From: Nitriliruptoraceae bacterium
Lineage (GTDB): Bacteria > Actinomycetota > Nitriliruptoria > Nitriliruptorales > Nitriliruptoraceae
DNA: 6,219 nt
Direction: 5' to 3'
Assembly (NCBI GenBank): GCA_007131525.1
Contig: SLQK01000269.1
Span: 1-6,219, forward strand
The notes below the pieces were generated by a model. That model saw nothing but the letters and a program-made list of their open reading frames with translations, was not told where the DNA came from and made no database searches. A program made the translations under genes and the position numbers. Positions 1 through 5,729 of the stretch are shown here, piece after piece; position 1 is the first letter of the stretch; the number at the start of each line of letters is the position of its first letter.

Positions 1-127
1 CGGGCGGCGCCGGGGGGGTCGGTGACGCATCCTGCGACCCAGCATCCGCGCTGGCGACGCGCTCGTAGCACTGGGTGCACCAGGCAGCCGTGTCGACGTT
101 CAGAGCGCCGCATGCCGGGCACCTCAC
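1..127 (-). CDS. Zinc-ribbon protein, N-terminal part (cut by window edge)
   Basis: Only the first 42 codons are inside the window; the gene runs off the left edge. It starts at a GTG (125-127) whose last two bases are shared with the TGA stop of the SRPBCC gene, a GTGA overlap, so it is the next gene of the same operon. The protein opens with a zinc ribbon: CPAC at residues 3-6 and CTQC at residues 17-20, the usual two-knuckle spacing, with the sequence GALNVDTAAW between them. From about residue 25 it turns into an Ala/Ser/Asp/Pro-rich stretch ending in repeated prolines, which looks like a flexible linker to a domain outside the window. Short N-terminal ribbons like this head many actinobacterial membrane and regulatory proteins (family knowledge). 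The function cannot be told from this fragment. Four correctly spaced cysteines plus the operon overlap make the gene itself fairly secure. Confidence 0.72.
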   Translation of the reverse strand, partial: MRCPACGALNVDTAAWCTQCYERVASADAGSQDASPTPPAPP

Positions 128-618
128 GGCGCCAACCCCACGCTGGCGCGCGCCTCGAGCTGCAGGACGTCCTTCAGCCCCCACAGGCCCCGGCGCACCG
201 CGCGTCGGTGGTCCTCGAGGACCCGCAGCGGCCGTCGGAGCGGGGTGGTCGCAACGAGGAGCTGGTGCACGACCGTGCCGCCGTGGGTCGGCTCCAGCCA
301 GAACTCGCTCCGGCCGACGAGGTCACCCCGCAGCTCGAGCACCATGCCGAGGTCGTGACGGAAGGAGTGGGGGCGGAGCGCCAACCGCAGCTGACGCGCC
401 CAACCGCAGCGCAGCGACACGGCCCACCGCTCGCCCCCGGGTGCCGGAGCGGCCAGGGGCTCGACCGCACATCCCGACCACCAGGTCGGCCACATCGCGA
501 TGTGGGTGAGCCGGCGGTAGATCATCGCCTCGGGGGCGCGCACGAACAGGGCGTCGTCGGCGTGGAGCAGCGGCGGCTCCGGGGGCACCGCGGTGGGACG
601 CTCGGCTCGCGAGGTCAC
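124..618 (-). CDS. SRPBCC-fold (polyketide cyclase/START-like) protein
   Basis: A 164-residue protein starting at GTG 616-618, which overlaps the hydrolase stop as GTGA, so translation is probably coupled. After a Pro-rich leader of about 20 residues comes the typical SRPBCC opening: a first strand (DALFVRAPE, 22-30), a helix (AMIYRRLTHI) and the aromatic turn MWPTWWSGC (42-50). A run of predicted beta strands follows (about 63-72, 76-83, 92-98, 103-109, 115-123). It ends in a long basic helix (about 133-157) containing RRGLWGLKDVLQLEAR, matching the C-terminal helix that closes the hydrophobic cavity in this superfamily. Members bind or act on lipids, polyketides or other hydrophobic ligands; some are chaperones or transfer proteins. 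Nothing visible identifies the ligand, and there is no signal peptide, so it should be cytoplasmic. A lipid-related role is suggested only by the fold and the esterase neighbour. The fold call is good; a specific function is not supported. Confidence 0.82.
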   Translation of the reverse strand: MTSRAERPTAVPPEPPLLHADDALFVRAPEAMIYRRLTHIAMWPTWWSGCAVEPLAAPAPGGERWAVSLRCGWARQLRLALRPHSFRHDLGMVLELRGDLVGRSEFWLEPTHGGTVVHQLLVATTPLRRPLRVLEDHRRAVRRGLWGLKDVLQLEARASVGLAP

Positions 619-1409
619 GTCTCGGGGCCCACCACGTCGTCCAGGAACCCCGCGATGGTGGTCTCGACCAGAGTGGCGTCGTGATCGAGCTGGGGGACGT
701 GGTAGCTGTGCTCGCAGACCAGTTCGCGCAGGTCACGGCTGCCGCTGAGCTCGAGCACGTCCCGGGCGTTCGACGGCGCCACCGAGTGGTCGATGGTGGA
801 GCGGACCACCAGCAGCGGCGCCGTGACGTCGAGCAGGCCACGCCGGATCCGGTCCAGCTCCATCAGCAGCGAGCGGGCCGCCCGCGCCGAGACCAGCGCG
901 TAGGAGCCCTCATCGACGTCGTCACGGACCATGTCGTTGGTGGGCAGCCCCGCCACATCCCGTGGCACGTAGGGCACCACGTACTGCAGCACCCCTGACA
1001 GCCGCGCCAGCAGCCCGGTCGGGGCCCGCACCGACGGGTTGATCACGACCACCGCGTCGACGTCCGCGGCCCGCCGCGCGGCCAGATCGAGCGAGATGGT
1101 GCCCCCCATGGAGTGCCCGATCAGCGCGATGCGGTCGCAGCGGGCACGGAGGTGATCGACGAGGCGCTCCACCGCCCCGTACCAGTCCGCGTAGCGGGTG
1201 CGGGCCAGATCCTGGTGACTGGTGCCGTGGCCCGGCAGCAGCGGCACCTCGACGCTGTACCCCAGGGCAGCGAGGTGCTGACCCAGCGGTCGGGTGCCCA
1301 TCGGGTTGCCCGTGAAACCGTGGACGACGATCACGCCGGTGCGGGCCCGCTGCCCCCACCCGGCCGCCGACCACGGCTCAGCTCCGGGGATGCTCACCGC
1401 CGCGTCCAC
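615..1409 (-). CDS. Alpha/beta-hydrolase, carboxylesterase/monoacylglycerol lipase type
   Basis: A 264-residue alpha/beta-hydrolase, first gene of the leftward operon. The oxyanion-hole motif HGFTG is at residues 30-34. The nucleophile elbow is GHSMGG (98-103) with Ser100. The acid is probably Asp207 in STIDHSV and the histidine His237 in EHSYHVPQLDHD. The motifs HGFTGNP, LLPGHGT and HVPQLDHD closely recall the Geobacillus Est30-type carboxylesterases and bacterial monoacylglycerol lipases, which hydrolyse short- to medium-chain esters or monoacylglycerols in the cytoplasm. The length fits this group (about 245-270), and the lid/cap between about 125 and 190 is small. The start is GTG 1407-1409, preceded at 4 bases by a strong AGGAGG (1414-1419). 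A second GTG four codons in is less likely because it lies too far from that site. There is no signal peptide. The substrate is unknown; an envelope-lipid ester is possible given the neighbours, but that is inference. Confidence 0.9.
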   Translation of the reverse strand: MDAAVSIPGAEPWSAAGWGQRARTGVIVVHGFTGNPMGTRPLGQHLAALGYSVEVPLLPGHGTSHQDLARTRYADWYGAVERLVDHLRARCDRIALIGHSMGGTISLDLAARRAADVDAVVVINPSVRAPTGLLARLSGVLQYVVPYVPRDVAGLPTNDMVRDDVDEGSYALVSARAARSLLMELDRIRRGLLDVTAPLLVVRSTIDHSVAPSNARDVLELSGSRDLRELVCEHSYHVPQLDHDATLVETTIAGFLDDVVGPET

Positions 1410-1413
1410 GACC

Positions 1414-1419
1414 CCTCCT
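1414..1419 (-). promoter_or_regulatory. Shine-Dalgarno site of the hydrolase gene
   Basis: On the minus strand this reads AGGAGG within GAGGAGGGG, 4 bases before the GTG at 1409. It is a near-perfect anti-16S match and the best reason to choose 1409 over the in-frame GTG four codons later. Confidence 0.75.
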
Positions 1420-1442
1420 CGTCCCCCGACCTCGGGTCACCG

Positions 1443-1460
1443 CCCCGCACCCGCGCGGGG
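1443..1460. repeat. GC-rich inverted repeat in the divergent promoter region
   Basis: CCCCGC at 1443-1448 and GCGGGG at 1455-1460 form a perfect 6-base inverted repeat with a 6-base spacer. It lies between the candidate divergent -10 elements and the hydrolase start, so it would fall in the 5' leader of the hydrolase message or serve as an operator. In DNA this rich in G and C such a repeat may be chance. Confidence 0.25.
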
Positions 1461-1461
1461 G

Positions 1462-1490
1462 GACGCCACGGTAGCGCCAGGGCCTAGGCT
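1462..1490 (+). promoter_or_regulatory. Candidate promoter of the membrane-EEP gene
   Basis: TAGGCT at 1485-1490 fits the actinobacterial -10 pattern TAnnnT and stands out in a stretch that is otherwise almost all G and C. Seventeen bases upstream, 1462-1467 reads GACGCC, only a weak -35 match, which is common in high-GC actinomycetes. A transcript would start near 1497, about 20 bases before the GTG at 1518, leaving room for the GAGGGA ribosome site at 1507-1512 (5 bases from the start). The opposite strand has TACCGT at 1468-1473, a possible -10 for the hydrolase operon but with no recognisable -35. The two promoters would overlap back to back. This rests on motif matching only. Confidence 0.4.
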
Positions 1491-1517
1491 CCCGCGCACC
1501 CGCCCCGAGGGACGCCT

Positions 1518-3425
1518 GTGACCGACGCACGGCCCGCCAGCGCGGCCCTGGGCGCGGCGCTGGTGACGCTGGTCACCGTCGAGTCGCTGCGGGTGTTCCT
1601 CCCCGCGACCCTGCTCGTGCTGCCGGCGACCACCGTGCTGCCGTTCACCGGCGCACTGCTGCTCGTCGCCGGGGTGCTCGTGCTGCTGCCCCTGCTCGTC
1701 GCCCCCGTGGCAGGGAGCCGGCCCCGCCAGCTGTGGCTCGGTGCCGGAGGGCTCCTGGCCGTGGCGCGCGGCGCCCTGCTGCTCGACCCCGCTGGCACGC
1801 TGCTGCTGGTCCTCGCCGGTATCGGGACGGCGAGCGGCCTGGTCACCCTGCTGGCCCTGGCGGCCGGGGCCCGGTCCGCCCGCCCAGCCCGGGTCGGCAT
1901 CCTGATCGGCCTGGCGGTCGAGGCGCTGCTACGGACCGCCTTCGCCACCCTGGGACCGCTGTGGTCCCAGACCCCCGTCGCTGCGCTGACCACGGTCGGC
2001 CTGCTGGTCGTGCTGGTGGCGGGGATCGGTCGGGGAGCCGACGACCTCAGCGTCGGTCGTGCCGGCGGTCCCGCCGCCTGGCCCTGGTGGTGGCTGCTGC
2101 CGGCACTCACCCTCGCCGGCGTGGTGACCACCGCCCCGGGCCGGATCGCTGTGGCCACCGGCTGGACGCCGGGTCAGGTGGCCGTGGCCGCAGCGACCAC
2201 CCAGGTCGCCGCGGTCCTCGCGGCGCTGCTCGCGCCGCGGCTCACCCCCCGCAGCACCGCGATCCTCGGTGCCGGCCTGACGCTGGTCGGGACCACGGCT
2301 GCCCTGCCGGCGGCAGGCTGGCCGGGGGTCCTCGGACCGATCGCCACCGCGACCGGTCTCGGGGCCCTGGCGGGGACGGAGACCAGCTCCGCCACCCCGA
2401 CCGGGACCCGGCAGCGTGGCCTGGTCGCTGGTGCCGCGATCGCGTCGGCCCACGGGCTGCTCCTGCTGTACTACCTCGGGCCCCGGCTGGGGGTGCCCGT
2501 GCACACCCGGCTGCTGCTGCTCATCGCCGCCGGCACCGCCCTCCCGCTGGCCCTCGCCACCCTGCGTGCCGTGCGCCGGGTCCCGACCCACCTCCGGCTG
2601 CAGCCCGTCGCGGCGCTGCGGAGCGTGCTGGCCGGCGCGGCGACGGTCGCGCTGGTGGCTGGCGTGGCGACCACGACCACCTCGATGACCCAGCCGCCAC
2701 CCGACGACAGCGACGAGCTCGTGGTGGCCACCTACCAGCTCGCCGCGGGCTTCGGCTCCGATGGCCGCTACGACCCGCGCCGTCAGGCCGCGGTGCTCCG
2801 CGACCACGCGGTGGACGTGGTGGTCGTCACCGGGGTCGACCGCGGCTGGTGGTCGACGGGCGGGCAGGATCTCCTGCCGCTGTTCGCCGCCGAGCTCGGG
2901 CTGGACCACGTCCGGTTCGTCCGCGCAGCCGACGAGGTCCACGGGCACGCGCTGCTGAGCCGGTTCCCGGTCGCGGAGTTCGGCGTGGAGTCGCTGCCCG
3001 GCGGCCGCGGCCCCTCGACCCACAGCCTGCTGGCGGCCGTCCTGGAGCTCGACGACGGCAGCCCCCTGGGCGTCGTCGGGACGGAGCTGGCCTCGACGCC
3101 GAGGACCGAGGCGTGGCAGCTGCCCCAGGCCCGGGCGGTGGCCGGGACGGTCGCCCGCCTCCGGGAACGCGCCGTCCCGACGGTGCTGCTCGGTGATCTC
3201 GGGGCTCCTGCCGGGAGCGCGACGCTGGAGAGCTTCGAGCCTCTGCTCGACTCCGCACTCCCGGAGGGCGCGCGGAGCTTCCCGTCACCGGCTCCGGTCG
3301 AGCTGCGGTCCCACGTGCTCCTCTCCCCCGACCTGCGCCGTTCGACCGTGGCTATCCCGACCTCCGACGCGTCGACGCACCTGCCGGTGGTGGTCACCGT
3401 CGAACGCCAGGTCACGGCGGACTGA
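1518..3425 (+). CDS. Polytopic membrane protein with C-terminal EEP-fold pseudoenzyme domain
   Basis: A 635-residue protein starting at GTG 1518, with GAGGGA (1507-1512) 5 bases upstream. Residues 10-387 hold about 13 hydrophobic segments (near 10-32, 41-64, 72-89, 92-117, 125-148, 152-172, 188-206, 219-240, 246-262, 268-286, 300-320, 329-350, 367-387). Arg-rich loops after even-numbered segments (68-70, 119-125, 241-245, 298-300, 350-368) are cytoplasmic by the positive-inside rule, which puts the C-terminal domain outside the cell membrane. Residues 399-630 follow the endonuclease/exonuclease/phosphatase layout: GSDGRYDP (413-420), VTGVDRGWW (437-445), GHALLSR (476-482), VPTVLLGDLGA (553-563), STHLPV (619-624). 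Compared with active EEP enzymes, Asn is Gln407, the first His is Ala409, the metal Glu is Gly439, GNALLSR has His477, the THL His is Glu523, GDLNA has Gly562, the RID Asp is His599 and the SDH Asp is Thr620. Only Asp560 and His621 remain. It probably binds rather than cleaves. The layout resembles eukaryotic CWH43. Function unknown. Confidence 0.88.
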   Translation: MTDARPASAALGAALVTLVTVESLRVFLPATLLVLPATTVLPFTGALLLVAGVLVLLPLLVAPVAGSRPRQLWLGAGGLLAVARGALLLDPAGTLLLVLAGIGTASGLVTLLALAAGARSARPARVGILIGLAVEALLRTAFATLGPLWSQTPVAALTTVGLLVVLVAGIGRGADDLSVGRAGGPAAWPWWWLLPALTLAGVVTTAPGRIAVATGWTPGQVAVAAATTQVAAVLAALLAPRLTPRSTAILGAGLTLVGTTAALPAAGWPGVLGPIATATGLGALAGTETSSATPTGTRQRGLVAGAAIASAHGLLLLYYLGPRLGVPVHTRLLLLIAAGTALPLALATLRAVRRVPTHLRLQPVAALRSVLAGAATVALVAGVATTTTSMTQPPPDDSDELVVATYQLAAGFGSDGRYDPRRQAAVLRDHAVDVVVVTGVDRGWWSTGGQDLLPLFAAELGLDHVRFVRAADEVHGHALLSRFPVAEFGVESLPGGRGPSTHSLLAAVLELDDGSPLGVVGTELASTPRTEAWQLPQARAVAGTVARLRERAVPTVLLGDLGAPAGSATLESFEPLLDSALPEGARSFPSPAPVELRSHVLLSPDLRRSTVAIPTSDASTHLPVVVTVERQVTAD

Positions 3426-3441
3426 GCCGGGGTCACCTGGC
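3406..3441. terminator. Candidate bidirectional terminator between convergent genes
   Basis: The gap between the two convergent stop codons is only 7 bases (3426-3432), but an imperfect hairpin spans it. The outer arms GCCAGGT (3406-3412) and ACCTGGC (3435-3441) pair perfectly over 7 bases. Inside, CGGC (3415-3418) pairs with GCCG (3426-3429) around a 7-base loop that holds the TGA stop of the membrane-EEP gene. There is no T-run on either side, as is usual for actinobacterial terminators. It would serve both the rightward gene and the leftward pimB operon while lying partly in both coding regions. Confidence 0.35.
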
Positions 3442-4566
3442 CAGCACCTCGTCGAGGAGCTTCGTCAGGTCGCCGGCGATCGTGTCCCAGGCGTAGCGCT
3501 CCACCACCGCACGTCGCGCAGGTTCCCGGGCCGCAGCTCGCCGCGTGGGCGATGCCAGCCACCCATCCAGCGCGGTCCGCAGCGCCGCAGCGTCACGTCC
3601 GTCGACCACCTCCCCCGCACGCGGGTCCGAGAGCGTCTCCGGGGCACCCCCGGAGCGTCCCACGAGCACCGGTACCCCGGTGGCCTGGGCCTCGAGGTAG
3701 ACGATCCCGAGCCCCTCGACGTCCAGCCCACCCCAGCGGGTCCGGCAGGGCATCGCGAACAGGTCGGCAGCCGCGTGGGCCGCGGGCAGCTGCTCCCAGT
3801 CGATGGCGCCGGTCTGCACGATCCGGTGGCCGCGCCCGGCCCGCCGGACCTGTCTGGCCAGCCGCCGCTCGAGCGGCCCCTCCCCCACCAGGACCAGCCA
3901 CGCGTCGGGATGACGTCGCTGCAGCTCCGGCCACACCGCCACGAGCTGGTCCTGCCCCTTGCGCGCCACCAGTCGGGAGACGCAGGCCACCACCGTCGCG
4001 TCCTCGGGCACACCCCACCGCCGTCGGAAGGCGGCCCCGTCGACGCCCGGGTGGAAGCGGTCCACGTCCACGCCCGGGGGCAGGTGCCGCACGATGTCGG
4101 CGCGCAGGTGCCCGGCCAGACGCTCGGCCGTGAACCGACTGATGGTGGTGACCGCGGCCAGATCCCGGGTGGCCCTCGCGATGAGGTGACCGAGGCCGGC
4201 ACCGGCCATGCCGGCCTCCAGCCCGTGGGTCAGCCCGACCACGGGGACACCGAGCTGCCGGCGCAGGGTGCCCGCGAGCTCACCCAGCGGCCAGGTCGCC
4301 CCCAGCACCACGATGTCGCTGCGGTGGCTGCGGGCCACGTCGACGACCAGCCGAGCGGTGCCGGCGGTCGGGAGGACGGGCCCGGGCGCGCGGATGGTCC
4401 GGTGCCGCTCGCCCTCGTCGACCCTGACCGCGGCCGTCCCGGCAGCGGGCCCGACGACCACCGTGGTGTCGGGGTGGACCCGACGGAGCAGGTTCACCAC
4501 GAACTGCTGGATCCCGCCGGGGCGGGGCGGGAGATCGTTGGTGACCCACAGGATCCGCGGGCTCAC
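3433..4566 (-). CDS. pimB: GT4 mannosyltransferase, PimB type (phosphatidylinositol monomannoside mannosyltransferase)
   Basis: A 377-residue GT-B fold glycosyltransferase of family GT4. PimB transfers mannose from GDP-mannose to phosphatidylinositol monomannoside (PIM1 to PIM2) at the cytoplasmic face of the membrane, early in PIM, lipomannan and lipoarabinomannan synthesis. Visible motifs: TNDLPPRPGGIQ (9-20) with the Gly-Gly loop near the donor phosphates; THGLE (113-117) with the inter-domain cleft His114; PPGVD (163-167); SRLVARKGQD (197-206) with Arg198 and Lys203, which bind the nucleotide diphosphate; and MPCRTRWGGLDVEGLGIVYLEA (272-293), a PimB hallmark carrying the E(x)7E pair Glu284/Glu292. 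The length fits known PimB proteins (about 380). The frame stays open upstream to 4839, but that stretch is Arg/Gly/His-rich and antisense-like in composition; GTG 4564-4566 gives the normal family N-terminus. That GTG overlaps the stop of the NYN gene (GTGA), so translation is coupled. A related GT4 acceptor specificity is the main alternative. Confidence 0.85.
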   Translation of the reverse strand: MSPRILWVTNDLPPRPGGIQQFVVNLLRRVHPDTTVVVGPAAGTAAVRVDEGERHRTIRAPGPVLPTAGTARLVVDVARSHRSDIVVLGATWPLGELAGTLRRQLGVPVVGLTHGLEAGMAGAGLGHLIARATRDLAAVTTISRFTAERLAGHLRADIVRHLPPGVDVDRFHPGVDGAAFRRRWGVPEDATVVACVSRLVARKGQDQLVAVWPELQRRHPDAWLVLVGEGPLERRLARQVRRAGRGHRIVQTGAIDWEQLPAAHAAADLFAMPCRTRWGGLDVEGLGIVYLEAQATGVPVLVGRSGGAPETLSDPRAGEVVDGRDAAALRTALDGWLASPTRRAAAREPARRAVVERYAWDTIAGDLTKLLDEVLAR

Positions 4567-5729
4567 CTCCTGACCACGCCCAGGAACGCGACGGTGCCGA
4601 TCACATCGGCACCGCTGGCCGTGACCCGCTCGCTCAGCTCCCGGTCGTCGGTGACGACCACGACGGGCTCGTCGGTGGCTTCGACCGCCAGCACGAGCTC
4701 GTCGTCGGCCGTGATGCCCTCGGAGGTGAAGCGCACCTGCACCGCCTGGCGTGCCACGCTGGGTCGGCCCGCGCTGGACCGCTGCCCGTCGAAGTAGATG
4801 ACCGGCCGGATCCGATGCACCGGCACCGCGGCCACACACAGGCCCACCAGCCAGCTGCGCTGCCCCTCCAGATCGAGGTCGCCGCGGTGGTGCAGCGTGA
4901 CGTTGTAGCCGTCGATCAGCACCAGCCGACCGGGCCCGAGCAGGGCGCGCGCCGCCTCGGTCGTCCCCGGGACGATGTCGGGGGGCAGGCGGGTCGGTCG
5001 GCCGGGTGGGACCCGCGGGACCGGGAGGTCGCCGGCGGAGCCGGGGTCACCGGCGGACCGGCGTCGGGCCGCCCGCTCACGGCGGCTCTGATCGGCGCGA
5101 CGCGACTCCTCCGCTCGCCGCAGGGTCGCGAGGTCGGTCTCCAGGCGCGCCACCTCGCCGTCGCGTCGGCGGCGCTCCCTGTCCACCGCCCGTTCCCGCT
5201 CGGTGGCAGCCTCGGCCAGTTCCTGGCGCAACCCGTCGATGGTGGCGCGCAGCTCCTGCTCGACCTGGGCCTGCTCCGCGATGGCCCGCTCGGCCTGCCC
5301 CGCCCGGGCCTCGGCACCCCCCGCGCGACGCCGCCAGGCATCCCGCTCCTCCCGAAGGGCGCGTGCCCGCTGTCGGACGCGGGCCACCTCGCCGTCCCTG
5401 GCCGCCCCGGCCGCGACCGCCGACCGGGCCGACGGCGGCTCGGGCGCGGCCATGGCGTCGCCCACCGGTCCCGGCACCCGGGCGACGACCGCCGCCGCCA
5501 GCTCGGCATCGTCGGCCAGCAGGTCGACGACCCGGGCACGTCCCCGACCGGCCACCAGCCGCCCGGTGGGCTGCCCAGCGACGGCGGCCTGGCGTGCGTC
5601 GAGGTCGTCACGCGCCCGCAGCTCGGTCCGCACCGCCACGAGCACCGCCGCCCAGTCGTCGCTCGTCAGAGCCTCGAGGGCGGCGCGGTCGACGGGCTGG
5701 TCGCCGGAACGGGCCGTGGGGTCGCTCAC
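4563..5729 (-). CDS. Coiled-coil protein with C-terminal NYN (YacP-like) RNase domain
   Basis: A 388-residue protein with three regions. Residues 14-90 are a small helical N-terminal part rich in Ala, Asp and Arg. Residues about 113-224 are an uninterrupted charged Arg/Glu/Ala helix with heptad character, probably a coiled coil for dimerisation. After a Pro-rich linker (230-255), residues 268-388 form a NYN domain of the YacP type, a PIN-like fold: RLVLIDGYNV (268-277) with Asp273 and Asn276, VIYFDGQR (310-317) with Asp314, TADDEL (340-345) with Asp342/Asp343, and VVVTDDREL (357-365) with Asp361/Asp362. These acidic residues are the expected metal site of a ribonuclease, so it is probably active on RNA in the cytoplasm; Bacillus YacP/Rae1 is a ribosome-associated mRNA endonuclease of this family. 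The start is GTG 5727-5729, overlapping the stop of the small zinc protein (GTGA). The frame extends to 5933, but that part is antisense to the zinc-protein gene. The RNA target is unknown. Confidence 0.87.
   Translation of the reverse strand: MSDPTARSGDQPVDRAALEALTSDDWAAVLVAVRTELRARDDLDARQAAVAGQPTGRLVAGRGRARVVDLLADDAELAAAVVARVPGPVGDAMAAPEPPSARSAVAAGAARDGEVARVRQRARALREERDAWRRRAGGAEARAGQAERAIAEQAQVEQELRATIDGLRQELAEAATERERAVDRERRRRDGEVARLETDLATLRRAEESRRADQSRRERAARRRSAGDPGSAGDLPVPRVPPGRPTRLPPDIVPGTTEAARALLGPGRLVLIDGYNVTLHHRGDLDLEGQRSWLVGLCVAAVPVHRIRPVIYFDGQRSSAGRPSVARQAVQVRFTSEGITADDELVLAVEATDEPVVVVTDDRELSERVTASGADVIGTVAFLGVVRR
4567..4572 (-). promoter_or_regulatory. AGGAGG abutting the pimB start
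   Basis: The last two sense codons of the NYN gene are AGG AGG (Arg-Arg), forming a perfect Shine-Dalgarno core. The GTG start of pimB follows with no spacer. This is too close for normal initiation and suits reinitiation by a ribosome that has just terminated at the overlapping TGA, held in place by the AGGAGG. No other in-frame start sits at a better distance. Confidence 0.5.

Noticed and set aside
22..684. A 220-codon open frame on the plus strand
   Set aside because: It is antisense to the zinc-ribbon, SRPBCC and hydrolase genes, whose motifs and GTGA overlaps are convincing.
1929..3023. A 364-codon open frame on the minus strand
   Set aside because: It is antisense to the membrane-EEP gene and its product is Gly/Arg/Gln-rich shadow sequence without domain features.
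1518..3425. Reading the membrane-EEP gene as a decaying pseudogene because of its lost active site
   Set aside because: The frame is intact over 635 codons, the ribosome site is good, the membrane topology is consistent and codon bias is normal, so loss of catalysis looks selected rather than decay.
3193..4797. A 534-codon open frame on the plus strand
   Set aside because: It runs across the end of the membrane-EEP gene and antisense to pimB. Its product is Arg/Pro/His-rich with no motif, while the other frames give clear GT4 and EEP motifs. Long antisense frames are normal in very GC-rich DNA.
4567..4839. N-terminal extension of the pimB frame by 91 codons
   Set aside because: The extension overlaps the NYN domain coding end, is Arg/Gly/His-rich and is not part of any GT4 protein. 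The GTG at 4566 gives the normal family start.
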